Assembly (NCBI GenBank): GCA_963169105.1
Contig: OY720639.1
Span: 100,018,559 to 100,082,558 of the forward strand
Direction of reading: 5' to 3'
DNA length: 64,000 bases
Source: Ceriagrion tenellum
Taxonomy: Eukaryota; Arthropoda; Insecta; Odonata; Coenagrionidae
The position numbers and the translations under genes are program-made. This document shows, piece after piece, positions 44,832-55,190 of this stretch (position 1 is the first letter of the stretch; each line of letters opens with the position of its first letter). The notes beneath the pieces are model-generated. The model saw only the letters and a list, made by a program, of their open reading frames with translations, searched no databases and was not told the origin of the DNA.

Positions 44832-45505
44832 GATAAAGTAAAATATCTTGGAATTACCTTAATATCTGATGTATCGCGGGGATTACAAAACATATGCGGC
44901 ACAGCATTAAAGAAACTAAGTTTTGTGAGACGTATAATAGGAAGGACCTCGGATAAAAAAGTCAAAGAGAGAGGCTACATCGCTCTGGTTAGGCCATACT
45001 TCGAATACGCTGCGAGAATTTGGGACCCTGTTCATAAAGATTTAACCCATAAATATTGATAAAATACAAAGAAAAGCAGCGCGAATCGTTAAAAAATGCT
45101 ACGAGCGTACTTATAGTGTCTCAAATTTTTGAGGGAATAAGGTAGGAGCCCCTAGGACCTCGGAGGATACACGCAAATCCTTAGGGTGCTGGAGAAATTC
45201 AGAACTGTTATTTTTCAGAGTGACACAGAGGATATCATCAAGACGCCTCACTACATCTCTAGGCCTGATAGATACGAATAAATAAGAGAGATACACTGAC
45301 GAACATATAGGTACAAAAACTCGTTCTTTCCGTGAACAATAAGCGAACACAATAAAAATTGAGCTCCGCTTAATACACTCCTATCATACATGTCACCGTT
45401 TCATCTCTCAAAAACTTACATCTTTACATGGCTGGTGTCCTAGCACCCCCTGCCACACGCCCATGCGGCGACTCGCAGTGTAATTTGTGGATGTAGATGA
45501 AGATG
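44832..45505 (+). mobile_element. CR1-like LINE 3' end (family C, longest copy)
   Basis: The translation begins KVKYLGITLISDVSRGLQNI, then LKKLSFVRRIIGRTSDKKVK, ERGYIALVRPYFEYAARIWD and IQRKAARIVKKCYERTYSVS. This is the region just after the RT palm in CR1-group ORF2 ('YLG...' then 'K....L..I.R...YA...WDP', 'IQRKAARF'). It decays towards the stop and ends in the family tail TGCCACACGCCCATGCGGCG, ACTCGCAGTGTAATTTGTGG, ATGTAGATGAAGATG. The catalytic core and 5' end are absent. Confidence 0.88.
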
Positions 45506-46103
45506 TAAACAGTGAATATGGTAATTACGATAATTTCCCAAATGTGGCAATCATGGCATTCGTATAGAAATTACCGCTATTAGATTTACCCCTTTCATGG
45601 TAAACAATAAGAGGAATCCGTTTTGTATCTCAGGAAACACTGGCCATCACCTTTCCGGCAGATGAAATCGACTTCATTTATTTTTGTGGCAGGTTTGCCT
45701 TCTTTCACTCTCTTATTTGATTGCTATATAATGCCCCTGGTTATCCAGAGTTCCTCCAAACAGGCATGAGTTCGGTGATGAGTATATGCAAAAAAAAAAC
45801 CCTGGAAGTGTAGATTTTTTCTTCAATCATTTACTTTGTTTTAGTGGATGGGGTGGGAGGTAAAATTCCCAAGAAGTTTTGAAGGAGAGACATCTTGAAT
45901 CTGAGAGGCACATTCTTGTGGAAACCTCGGCTACCTGTCAATTAAGGTCACGACCAACTCTCGCCTGAATAATTACCGATCGGGCTCAAGTCTCTTAAAG
46001 CGTCTTTTCCTCTGCAGTGCGGCGAGGAGGAAGTTTTGAAAGATATTTGGATGCGAAATCCGAACCTCACGTGTCGGGGGAGTGGGGAGAGGAAGACCCA
46101 TGT
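45506..46103. other. No gene recognised
   Basis: Short frames, no motif. Confidence 0.4.
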
Positions 46104-46425
46104 ACATCTGCATCTACATACTACCCTGCGAGCTACAGCATAGGGTGTGGCAGGAGGTGTTGGGGCACAAGCCGTGTAAAGGGATAAGGTTTTGGGAGGT
46201 GAAATGGTGACGTGCATAATGGGATTGTAATTTGTGGAGCTCAGTTCTTATTGCGGTCGCTGATTGTGCGTGGAAAGAACGAGTTTTTTTTACCAATCTA
46301 CTCGGCAATGTATCTCTCCTATTTCCTCGCTTTTGTCAGGCCTAGAGATGTGGTGATGCGTCGTGATAATATTCTATGTGTCGCTCTGAAAAACACCAGT
46401 TCTGAATTTATCAAGCAAAATTAGC
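46104..46425 (-). mobile_element. CR1-like LINE 3' end (family C, copy 7)
   Basis: Inverted tail GTACATCTGCATCTACATAC, TACCCTGCGAGC at 46104-46132, then the untranslated region and the decayed protein end up to about 46425. Colinear with 45180-45505 in the opposite orientation. Confidence 0.8.
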
Positions 46426-46873
46426 CTAGCGCGTAGCCTTCATGTAAGTGATGTCTTTCGGCAAGTGCCAGACTAAAAATGAGCCATAAAATGTTAACCA
46501 TTGATTTAGCTTGATAAAAATGTTCTACTAGACCGTCGGTATGTTGTTATAACAGGAATGTAACGAAGTCATTGATTCGGTGAAATACCTAATCAAATAA
46601 CTGGACGCATGTGGCTGGCAATAATTGTACAAATACCAAGCGGTAAGCATGCTAATAAGTTGTACACAACTATGCGCCGAAATTTCTCAGGATAATGATG
46701 GAATGCGATAGATAGGGTTTTATATTACCCATTTTGGAACACTACAAGGGCATCTAGGCTCTAACGCGCTAATATTCAGCATTCTTATTTTCCGTCCGAA
46801 TAGAAACATTTAAACATTGGAAAAGAATGATTTCATCTAATGAAGATAAAGACACAGAACGGAACCTATCCTA
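46426..46873. other. No gene recognised
   Basis: AT-rich with no coding frame. Confidence 0.45.
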
Positions 46874-47800
46874 CGAGGGGATACCCAAAAATAACCGGAA
46901 TTATGTTTTTTTAAAGCTATGTATTTCATTTTTTACCAAACAAACCTCATCAACTTCAAAGTAATCTCCATTACACTTAATGCGTTTGTCCAATCTGCGT
47001 TTCCATTCCTGGAAACATTTTTCAAACTCGTCTGTTGTGATGACCGACAGCTCTTGCCTCGTTTTTTTCTTTACCGCTTCCACGTCATCAAAACGTTGTC
47101 TTTTCATGTTCCTCTTTATTCGCGGAAAAAAGAAGAAATCGCACGGAGCGAGGTCAAGTGAGTAAGAAGCGTGGGGCAAGGGAGTCATGTTGTTTCTGGC
47201 TACAAACTGGCGCACTGGAATGGCTGCATGAACTGAAATGGCTGCATGGCTGCAAGTGACCCTTCTCATCTTCAAATCTTCAGACAAAATTCGCTTAACC
47301 GAGCTCCAAGTTATTCCAGATAACTTACTGATCTCTTCAATGGTTCGTCGCCGGTCTTCAAGCACGATTGAACGAACTTTTTCAACATTTTCGTCAAATC
47401 TAGAAGTTGACGGACGTCCTGAACGAGGTTTGTCATCAAATGACATTTCACTTTCTTTGAAACGAGAAAACCATTGCCACACTAGAGTTTTTCCCTTAGC
47501 ACAACTCATGTAAGCTGTTATTAACATCACAACAGTTTCTGCGGCGTTTTTCTCAAGCAGGAAGCAAAATTTCACAGCGGCGCGCTGTTCCCTTTAATCC
47601 ATCATGACGAAAAACGAGAAGCAAGCAAAACTGCTTTGACAAAACAAATTGTTGTGACTGAACACAACCTCCCCAGATGACAACAATGCGTGCGCAGAAC
47701 TCGGAACGAGTTGCGCTATGCTCACCTAGCGGAAGAAATGCGTACTACGTAAGCTCCGCCAACCGCAGCCCTATTCCGTTTATTTTTGGGTACCCTCTCG
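46874..47800 (-). mobile_element. Internally deleted mariner, 927 bp
   Basis: TA at 46872-46873 and 47801-47802 flanks ends CGAGGGGATACCCAAAAATA and CGAGAGGGTACCCAAAAATA. Both match over about 30 bp with few changes. At 927 bp it lacks about 0.35 kb of a normal mariner. The ends differ from the 42.8 kb mariner beyond the first few bases, so this is a separate family. Confidence 0.9.
46901..47611 (-). pseudogene. Mariner transposase with central catalytic deletion
   Basis: The likely original start ATG GAT (minus strand, near 47606) is followed at once by a TAA. Then EQRAAVKFCFLLEKNAAETV, WQWFSRFKESEMSFDDKPRS, GRPSTSR, IEEISKLSGITWSSVKRILS and LKMRRV give a complete two-helix-turn-helix DNA-binding region. 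The frame then jumps through a short duplicated AAI/VHAAIPV stretch to ARNNMTPLPHASYSLDLAPC, DFFFFPRIKRNMKRQRFDDV and a normal C-terminus. The segment with the first and second catalytic Asp is gone. The remaining 224-codon frame is open across the deletion, so a DNA-binding, catalytically dead protein could in principle be made. Confidence 0.88.
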
Positions 47801-47954
47801 TATACCACGAGACGGATGATTTCATTTTTCTAGACAATGAGTATATTTTAGTATCGGTTCTTTTGGAAAACGCATCGTTAATTAGGTGAAATAGTATACT
47901 CTTCAATGTCAAGGAGATGCTATGGGCATACTCTACTGTGGTGCGAGTCTTTCA
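47801..47954. other. Intergenic between a mariner and a LINE tail
   Basis: AT-rich, no feature. Confidence 0.4.
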
Positions 47955-49493
47955 TATTTATTTATTTATTTTATTTATTTATTTAAAGTAATAAAACCAC
48001 ATACAGCTATGTCGCCATTTTATAGTGGCCATATAACAATACATACACTTAAGGACATATACAAGCAAACTTAACAACAGGTTGCAAAAAGAAATTATGG
48101 AAATATATAAAAAGAAGAAAATTGGGGGAATAATTACTTAGGTGAAAGATACAAAAGAGAAAGGCTTATAAAGGATTTAGATGAAAGTGCAAAAGGATCA
48201 ATATGGGAAGGGAGGGAATTCAATAGAGAGGAGAGGCGGAAGAAAAGAGAACGTTTAGTGATCGAAAGTCTAGGAATGGGCATGTGGAGTAAAGGGTGAG
48301 AACGGGTGGGGCGGGATGGAACTTTGAAATTGATAAAAGAGAGCAATTCAGGGCAGTCGATGGTGGAATTAAGAATATTATAAATAAATATTAAGTCTGC
48401 TGTGAGTCTATGAGTGGGGAGATTAGGGATGGAGAGATATGATAGAATAGCTTTGGTGGACATATTACGACACTGTGGTAATCTATTCTTAACTATTTTA
48501 GCAAAGAAGTTGCAGACACAGTCCAGTGATGAAAGATTAGTTTGAGAAGAGATAGACCAGATGGGGCAGGAATAGGTAAGAATTGGAAGAATAATGGAAG
48601 AGAAAAAAGTTGTAAGTGCTCGGGGCTCATTAATTTCGGTAAAACGATAGAGGAGGCCTAAGAGGGACATTGCTTTAGACTTGATTGTTTGTATTTGTGG
48701 AGAAAAGTTCAATTTATTGTCAGTAAGAATACCGAGGTCCTTAGATGTTGAAACACGTTTTAGCGGGTGATTAGTCACAGTATAATTAAATTCTAGAGGG
48801 CCCTTCTTTAGGGAGATAGACATAACACTGCATTTTTCCGGGTTTAATTTAAGGTTCCAAATATCGCACCAATTTGAGGTCTGGCGTAAGGCATCCTGTA
48901 GTCCATGGCAATCGGAGGGCTTTTGAATGTTCTTGAAAAGTTTACAGTCATCGGCATAAAGTAGAGTATGAGCTTGGGAAGAGGGTATTAGGGAGGCAAG
49001 ATCATCAATGTATAGATTAAATAGGTAAGGACCAAGGACACTGCCTTGAGGAACCCCAGATGTCAGTGGAGACCATGGAGACGAAAAACCAGAAAGAATG
49101 ACCCTTTGACTTCTATTGCTGAGGAAGCTAGTAAGAAGATTTTTAAAATTACCAGAAATGTTAAATCGTTCGCTGAGTTTGTAAAGGAGGAGGCTATGGT
49201 TGATGGAGTCAAAAGCTTTGGAAAAATCTAGGAAAATGGTATCTAACTGAGTTTTATTATTAATGGAATTTACAGCATTATGTTGGAAAACAGCTAAGTT
49301 AGTCAAGCATGAACGACGCGGAAGAAAACCATGTTGATTATCAGAGAGATGAGGAGATGTGAAATAAAAAAGTCTGTTGAGGACAATTTTCTCACAAACA
49401 GAAGAGAGAACTGGTAGTAAAGAGATAGGTCGATAGTTAGATGCTTCATTTTTTGGGCCGGATTTGTGAATGGGGATATATTTTGCATATCAT
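47955..49493 (-). mobile_element. 5'-truncated CR1/Jockey-group LINE, best preserved
   Basis: The minus-strand element ends in a (TAAA)n tail (47955-47990 as TTTA repeats). Its 3' untranslated part includes GGCCACTATAAAATGGCG. Upstream lies one continuous reverse-transcriptase reading frame. Homology stops near 49493, immediately downstream of an in-frame TGA, which I take as the 5' truncation point. The endonuclease domain is absent. Confidence 0.85.
48134..49488 (-). CDS. LINE reverse transcriptase (5' truncated, open)
   Basis: The frame is open for about 450 codons, from about 49488 to the stop at 48134. Motifs in order: KYIPIHKSGPKNEASNYRPI and SLLPVLSSVCEKIV (fingers), NQHGFLPRRSC, FLDFSKAFDSINHSLL (motif A, first catalytic Asp), SGVPQGSVLGPYLFNLYIDD (motif B), LLYADDCKLF (motif C, YADD intact), LNPEKCSVMS (motif D), DLGILTDNKLNF (E), then a C-terminal domain ending LFFRLSSLLNSLPSHIDPF. 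Reverse transcriptase copies LINE RNA at a nicked target. With no endonuclease and no upstream promoter, this copy should not move itself, but the RT palm looks complete. The lack of stops suggests a recent insertion. Confidence 0.85.
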
Positions 49494-49625
49494 CTTTTTC
49501 AATTCAAATTCGGTGTATTTTTAATAATAATCTTGTAGCTGAATAATATGTCTCTTATTACGTTAGAAAATGATCTTATGGAACTTCTACGGAATTTAAA
49601 ATCTAAAATATTACATGCATACATA

Positions 49626-50195
49626 CAGGGTGCGGCATTGTAACTTACTTTTTTCAAAACCCATTTCGTGAATCAGAAATATTGAATTTTTTATAATGCA
49701 GGAACATATCTTAAGTTTTGTTTTATACAATTTTGAAAATCATATCCGGTAGGTGACGCACCCATTGTCCATACAATAAATTAGCGGATTTATAGCGTAT
49801 GTCATGACCCTTACTAAAATTGCAGCGGGTAAATTGGCAATTTCTGCCTGGATGTTGGCCTTGTGGTCTTGCGATTTTTTTTTGCGATTGGGTTTTTTTT
49901 AATCCCGTGTTTATGTCAACCAACCAAGGACCATGCAAGACCTGAAGGCCAACATCCGGGCAGAAATTGCGTACGTACCCGCTGCTATGCTGGTAAGGTT
50001 CATGACAAACACCAGAAATCGGCTTATTCAGTGTATGGACAATGGGGGGCGTCACCTACCTGAGATGATTTTCAAAATTGTGTAGAACAAAAATTCAGAT
50101 ATGTACCTACAACATCATAAAAAAAAAATAAAATGTCATTCATAAAATGGGTTTTATTGCGTTTTGAAAAAAGGAAGTTGTAATGCCGCACCCGG
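49626..50195. mobile_element. Palindromic foldback from a Tc1/mariner 3' end
   Basis: The ends are CAGGGTGCGGCATTGTAACT (49626) and, inverted, CCGGGTGCGGCATTACAACT (50195), with TA outside both. The two ~260-bp arms are inverted copies of the same sequence around a ~40-bp spacer near 49905. Each arm encodes the C-terminus of an IS630/Tc1-type transposase: plus strand DLKANIRAEIAYVPAAMLVR, FMTNTRNRLIQCMDNGGRHL. No catalytic residues are included. It is a palindromic derivative of a transposon end; such foldbacks can be moved by the parent transposase. Confidence 0.8.
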
Positions 50196-50249
50196 TACAA
50201 GTCCATTGCGTTATTCCTTTTTGGTTTTGGCAAGTCAAAGTTAGATATT

Positions 50250-50420
50250 ACTATTTGGTCCCGAGAAGAGGCTCGTTATTTCATATTTCCTTCTTAATGC
50301 CCTATCCTTGCGCATCTCTTTCACTTATGCGTTGCTTCATGCACGCTTTCCTATTTTTAATACTGATATAATTCCTGCTCTTTAGAGTTTCCTTAATTAC
50401 ATTTCCATACGTCTCTTAGT
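50250..50420 (-). mobile_element. Possible diverged RTE 3' end
   Basis: CATCTCTTTCACTTATGCG, TTGCTTCATGCACGCTTTCC matches the RTE 3' ends at 2985-3030 (TTTACCCCCATACACTGC, TTCGTACACGCCCTCCTG) only loosely. Confidence 0.35.
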
Positions 50421-50429
50421 GTCAGTACC

Positions 50430-50535
50430 CCGCATATACATCCTGGTGTTGGGTTGAAGGCAACTGTACACTCGCTCTCAAGGTTGTCCTTTTGGATGGG
50501 ATCCTAGCTCATATAGAATAAATAAATCTGGCCTA
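50430..50535 (+). mobile_element. Possible LINE 3' tail
   Basis: CATCCTGGTGTTGGGTTGAA, GGCAACTGTACAC, and an ending AGAATAAATAAAT resemble a LINE 3' terminus with an AATAAA-type tail; no protein attached. Confidence 0.35.
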
Positions 50536-50559
50536 GAGTATTTAATGGTGTTGATTTCT

Positions 50560-51640
50560 TTTGCGCCTTATGGGCAAAAAAATTAACAGGAAAACTTATA
50601 TAGCTTTCGTTGATTTGGAAAAGGCTTTTGACCATGTTGACTGGAGACTACTGTTCCAAGCAATGTGCAAAATAGGGTTAGATTGGTGAGACACAAGATT
50701 GATTTTAAACCTCTACAAAAACCAAAGTACGGAAATAGAAGTCAGTGGCACCAAGAAAGAAGCAAATATAAGAAGAGGTGTTAGACAAGGTTGCCCAATA
50801 TCGCCTTACTTGTTTAACTTATACATAGAAGAAGCAATGTCTGAAATGACAACAAAGACAAGAGGAATTAAATAAATGGCAAAAAAATTCATTGCATTCG
50901 ATTAGCAGACGCCATGGCTCTAGTAGCTGACTCAGAGAAAGACTTAAGTCAAATGCTCAATATTCTAAATAATATTTTATTAAAACTGAAACTTAAAATA
51001 AGCACCAAAAAAACAAAAATCATGGTGGTAGAAAGAAAGAGAAGAGAAAAGATAACGAATATATGTATAGATGGAGTGAGACTGGAGGAAGTGACTGAGT
51101 TTTGCTACTTGGGTAGCATATTAGAGAATCATAACAACTGCTCCTCTGAGGTCAAAAGAAGAATAACGTTAGCCAAGAAAGCCTTTAAATTAAAGAAAAG
51201 TCTCCTAGTAAATAACAGCATTAGTATTGAGACTAGGAAAAAATTCCTGAAAAGCTTTGTGTGGAGTGTGCTAACATATGGATGCGAGACATGGACACTA
51301 AGGAAGAGAGAAATGACCAAACTTGAAGCTGCAGAAATGTGGTCTTGCAGGAGGATTACAAAAACTAGATGGACCGACAGGAAAACTAATGAGCAAGTAC
51401 TAAATGAAGTACTTACCGAAAGATAAATATTGGAAACAATTAAAACAAGAAAAGCAAAGCTCATCGGACACTTACTTTGGTACAACAACTTCATACAAAA
51501 TATTATGGAAGGAAAAATTCTAGGCAAAAGACAGAGAGGACGACCGAGTACTTCGTACCTAAAAGTATTGGCGATGGAAATGGGATGCACCTCGTACAAT
51601 GAAATGAAGAGGAAGGCTGAAAAAAGAAATTGTTGAAAGT
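50560..51640 (+). pseudogene. RTE reverse transcriptase, decayed, catalytic Asp lost
   Basis: In order: RKTYIAFVDLEKAFDHVDWR (motif A), NLYKNQSTEIEVSGT, RRGVRQGCPISPYLFNLYIE (motif B), IRLADAMALVADSEKDLSQM (motif C position), KISTKKTKIMVVERK, VTEFCYLGSILENHNN, SEVKRRITLAKKAFKLKKSL, WSVLTYGCETWTLRKREM, RRITKTRWTDRKTNEQVLNE, GKRQRGRPSTSYLKVL and a natural stop. RTE proteins have F-A-D-D at motif C; here it is L-A-D-A, so the second catalytic Asp is gone. Stops interrupt the frame after LDW, GIK and LTER. The longest open piece is 50914-51426. The long minus-strand frame 51129-51860 is antisense to this gene. Confidence 0.88.
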
Positions 51641-51952
51641 CGTGGCTGCAACAAAAAGGATCACCCTTAGAAGAGAAGAAGGGCAAAAGCGGGCCAAAAC
51701 TGACTCTTAGAGCACCACCTCTCTTAGCAGGGAAAGTAAAACATAGCGCGGGTGCTCCAAAGGGTGGTAACATTGTGTTATCTCTTCCAATCAACTGTAA
51801 AGAGCCAAAGAGAATCCTTATTTCTAAATACAATTTTATATTTAAATTAGAAGCTGGCAAATATGAGAGCTAAGATACACCATCGCTGTTAATTCTAACA
51901 TAGGATCTCAACTATGATGTACCGTTGAATGGCACTCAACCGACTTAAAGTA
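51641..51952 (+). other. RTE 3' untranslated region, probable
   Basis: Sequence after the RTE stop up to the next MITE, including CTCCAAAGGGTGG and AACATTGTG. No second copy in the window to define its end. Confidence 0.35.
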
Positions 51953-52508
51953 GTGTGAGCGAGATAGTTCCCTAATCATAATAGAGACCGTATTCGAATT
52001 ATAAGTTTTAATTTTTCCAGCTGTAAGACACATGAATTTAATATTGCATGATTAATGGTGAAATAATATAGTTTTGCATGACAGAAATTGTAAGTAATCA
52101 AATGAAAATATCTAAATAAGCCTTTAGCTTGACTCATTTTTTTCACGTTACGTTTCACGGTACGTTTGAAACTCCATCAAAAAAGGAAGGTTTATTGTGA
52201 TTCCGAAGAACTTACTGCGGTGACAATATGTTTAATTTTCAAAATTAGTTGAGAAAACACGCAGAGTACACACTGCTCATGTTGACGAGATCTAGGTGTT
52301 AGAACGTCCTCATTTTTAATACAGGGTCTCTCTGGAGTGCATACACGTACCATTTCTAATGTCAAAGGGCTGGAATTTTCTGGCAAATATCTCGGAAAAT
52401 AGTGGCGTAAGGGGTTAAGTTTTTGGTTTCAATGGAAGAATGATATATTTTTCTTTAAAATGTGACAAAATTCATTGATTTCTAGGTAAAATGATATTTC
52501 GCTCAAAC
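51953..52508 (-). mobile_element. TA MITE family T, complete copy
   Basis: Ends GTGTGAGCGAGATAGTTCCC (51953) and ATGATATTTCGCTCAAAC (52508). Colinear and inverted relative to 41087-41625, with about 80-85 percent match by eye. TA precedes the left end; the base pair after the right end is AA, so the duplication has decayed on that side. No coding frame. Confidence 0.8.
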
Positions 52509-53719
52509 AATCTTATCCATGAAAGCGGTCGGTCAATTTAAGCGAGCATCATGATGTTGGGAAAACTCTTTCAAGCGCCTTTAATGGACTAAGGACTAAG
52601 TGACGGGCTCGCCCTGGGGCTAATTGAATTACGACTCGTGGGTAGTAGCGAAAGATGCTATTGCCCTTGGGGGGGGGGGGGGGGGACGTCGGTTTGAAAC
52701 TTTTCCGGGGACCTTTTTGCCAGGAAGCCTGCCGGTGAAAATGTTTTTGCCGGGGGAAATGAGTGGTTTCAGAATTAAAAGGTTGGCACGAGAGAGAGAG
52801 AGTTGATCTGTGAAGTGCCTCGCCATCTTGCGTGGTCTGGTGGGCGGAAAGTTGTCCTGTCGACGTCAGATTCCGCCCGTTCGTAAGGCCGCATGTATGA
52901 TTTTCAGGTCGCTCGCGCCCCTTCCCGGGGTCAGCTGTGTGTCCTTTGGAAAGTTTTTCTTCTCCCTCGAAGGAGGACGCAGTGACCGCGTCGCCTCTCT
53001 GAACGAGGTGTTCTCGACATCCGGTTCGCCGCTGAGGTTCGTTTCAATTTTTCTCGAGCTGTGTTGTGCAATAAAAGGTGAGCCGTTGAGCGCATATTTT
53101 AATAATTTTATTACCAAGGCGGAAAAAAAATTATACGCCCACGCTTCATTAAAATACATTCGCATATTCAGTGGAACTCACCACACATGCAGGAATTGAA
53201 ATGACGAAAGAATTATGTTTTAAATTTTTTTTCAGAATTTAATTAGGTTATGATTTTCGACGTGATATAAGAAATTTTGGCTAACGTTATCTCGAAATAT
53301 TGCGTAGTTTGAGGTATGTTATCAACAAGTAAAATGTTACGAAATTCTTTATTTTGCATTAAGGAGGAAATCTGTATAGTTGCTTAATCAAATTCATCTA
53401 AATTCATGATTAAAGGTGGATTAATACATGGAAGTCACTTCTATGACAGTAGTCTAACTACCGACACTTCGATGTGTAAGCTAGGACTTCCATGGCATGA
53501 GGGGTCAATAATGGTAGCAATCGACCGTGGTTCGCACTTTCAGATAAAATAATCAGACTTCTATTTTGCCAGCAAGTAGCATATTAATTCAGCAATAAAA
53601 TCGCCTTGCATACGGTGGAATATTGGTCACATGACAGCAAACGGAGTATAAAAATGTGAAAAATGGATAACTTAAATAAACTTTACACCCTCAGGGGTCA
53701 CTTCGTGGAAGTATTTTAT
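52509..53719. other. Unassigned GC-richer block
   Basis: A 17-base G run lies at 52669-52685. The block to 53070 is richer in CpG than the surroundings and holds a 129-codon plus-strand frame (52810-53199) and an overlapping minus frame, neither recognised. 53120-53160 is an inverted copy of 10855-10895. Confidence 0.35.
52669..52685 (+). repeat. Poly(G) run, 17 nt
   Basis: Uninterrupted G homopolymer; prone to sequencing and assembly length error. Confidence 0.95.
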
Positions 53720-54343
53720 ACTTGAATCCATATTAAACCAATCCTTGTACTTTTCCACTAATTCTTTAAAAATTTTTAGAAAGCGGTAAAGAAAAAGTTG
53801 ATAAATTATTCAGAGCGGGTATTTACAAAATTAAATGAAATAGTTGTAATATAGCTTACATTGGTCAAACAGGACGAACTTTTAAGGCACGGATCAAAGA
53901 ACACTCACAAAGTTACTTAAATATGGATACCAACTCAAAATTTGTAAGCATCTGCTGGATAATATTCACGTAAGTGATTTTATCCCCGAAATTCTACATG
54001 TCCTACCAAAAGATTTAAAGATGGATGCATTGGTGCAAATGAAAATTATCAGAGTATCAAGCAACCTTTGCAACGAGTTTCTTTTTTTGCATCCCTCCCC
54101 ACTCCTTTCCGAAAAAAATGTCCCTTTTTAGAAGCCCCTAACCTATGTTCCCCTGCGTTTCCACCCAAAAATTAGTTTCATCTCCAAGTCCCCCTCCCCC
54201 CAGCTTATTGGCGTTGGTTACTATCGTAACAATCAATAAATAAAATGTAAAAAATTGTACCTGGGGATGCAGAAAGCTGTGAAACGTGTAGTAAATTAAT
54301 AAGTATTAGAGGAAAAGTACAAGGATTGTTTTAATATGGATTT
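53720..54343 (+). mobile_element. Penelope-like element 3' part between inverted repeats
   Basis: A ~42-bp sequence containing GGAAAAGTACAAGGATTG and TTTAATATGGATT occurs inverted at 53720-53765 and direct at 54302-54343. Between them are a GIY-YIG endonuclease fragment, a C-rich 3' untranslated part with AATCAATAAATAAAATG, and a hammerhead-like core at 54261-54290 (CTGGGGA, GCAG/CTGT hairpin, GAAAC, GT, GTA). ORF end, then hammerhead-bearing pseudo-LTR, is the expected PLE order. Confidence 0.75.
53825..54078 (+). pseudogene. GIY-YIG endonuclease domain fragment (PLE)
   Basis: The frame gives a stop, then NSCNIAYIGQTGRTFKARIK and EHSQSYLNMDTNSKF, which is the GIY-YIG core (YIGQT.R....RI.EH). 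After a frameshift it continues with KHLLDNIHVSDFIPEIL, HVLPKD and KMDALVQMKIIR. GIY-YIG nucleases form the C-terminal domain of PLE proteins and nick the target. The first tyrosine motif is preserved only in part and the frame is broken, so it is inactive. Confidence 0.8.
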
Positions 54344-54924
54344 AACGGGTAACTTAGCAGGAGGACGACTCATTGCTATCGTATTCATGTAACTATTTAT
54401 CTGTATTTTAAAATATTTTAAATGCTAAAAAACACCCAAGAAATGTTATATGACTTATCTTTTACCAGGTAATAATTATTGTTATCGCAATTGACACACT
54501 TGATTCAAAGTGATAATGCGTAATTATTGCCATTCATACAAATATATTTTTTAATTTTCACAATATTCACGTTGATATTGATCAAGTGAAGTCACGTGGA
54601 TTTCGGTGTATTTAAACCATCTGTAAAAATTTCATGCAGCCTGTCCAATCGTGTTTTCCTCGTTGTAATATTTTTTTAGGTTTCTATATTTCGATTAAAT
54701 GCACAATAAACAACATATCAAATTGTTAATATTGCCATTCGAGTAGGTAATACTCACCAACATCTCCAATCGTACGTTGATATACCAAAAGACTACTTAA
54801 TTACGCGATCAATATTAACGTTCCAAGCATTATTGCCAACGTAGAGACTAATATTTTCAATTCTATAGTTTTCATAAAGCTACAGAACTAGCCGCGCAGT
54901 TACTTTGACGGAGTCACTCGCTGT
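54344..54924. other. No gene recognised
   Basis: AT-rich, no coding frame. Confidence 0.45.
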
Positions 54925-54975
54925 TGTTCACACAATTGTGTGATATTCACAGTGAAAAATTAATCACCTGGACTG
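54925..54975 (-). mobile_element. tRNA-SINE fragment
   Basis: ATATTCACAGTGAAAAATTA, ATCACCTGGACTGGGC is the T-arm side and 3' tail of the SINE at 55532-55636, same orientation. Confidence 0.6.
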
Positions 54976-54984
54976 GGCGAACGG

Positions 54985-55190
54985 GGACTACCAATCTGTT
55001 TGGCAATGAATCTCTCTTATTTTATCGCTTCTGTCAGACCTGGAGATTTAGTGAGCGTCATGGTAATATTTTCTGTGTCGCTCTGAAACACACCATTTCT
55101 GAATTTTTCAGGCAAGGTTAGAATACTGTGTATCCTCCGAGTCTCTAGGGGCTCCCACCTTAATCCCTTCTGAAAGTTAAGAAACATCCT
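54985..55190 (-). mobile_element. CR1-like LINE C-terminal fragment (family C, copy 8)
   Basis: The minus strand reads GLRWEPLETRRIHSILTLPE, then FRNGVFQSDTENITMTLTKS and PGLTEAIK. It matches 45135-45290 in reverse orientation. The tail is missing; a SINE fragment abuts it. Confidence 0.75.

Noticed and set aside
49723..50055. 110-codon minus-strand frame with apparent internal similarity
   Set aside because: It spans both arms of the Tc1/mariner-derived palindrome; the frame is a by-product of the inverted repeat.
51129..51860. 243-codon minus-strand frame, the longest in the window on length alone apart from the LINE RT
   Set aside because: It is antisense to a clearly recognisable RTE reverse transcriptase on the plus strand (50560-51640) and its 3' region, and has no motif of its own.
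52810..53199. 129-codon plus-strand frame in a GC-richer block as a host exon
   Set aside because: An overlapping 99-codon minus frame and a shared repeat with 10855-10895 near its end make a real gene unsupported; listed only as unassigned.
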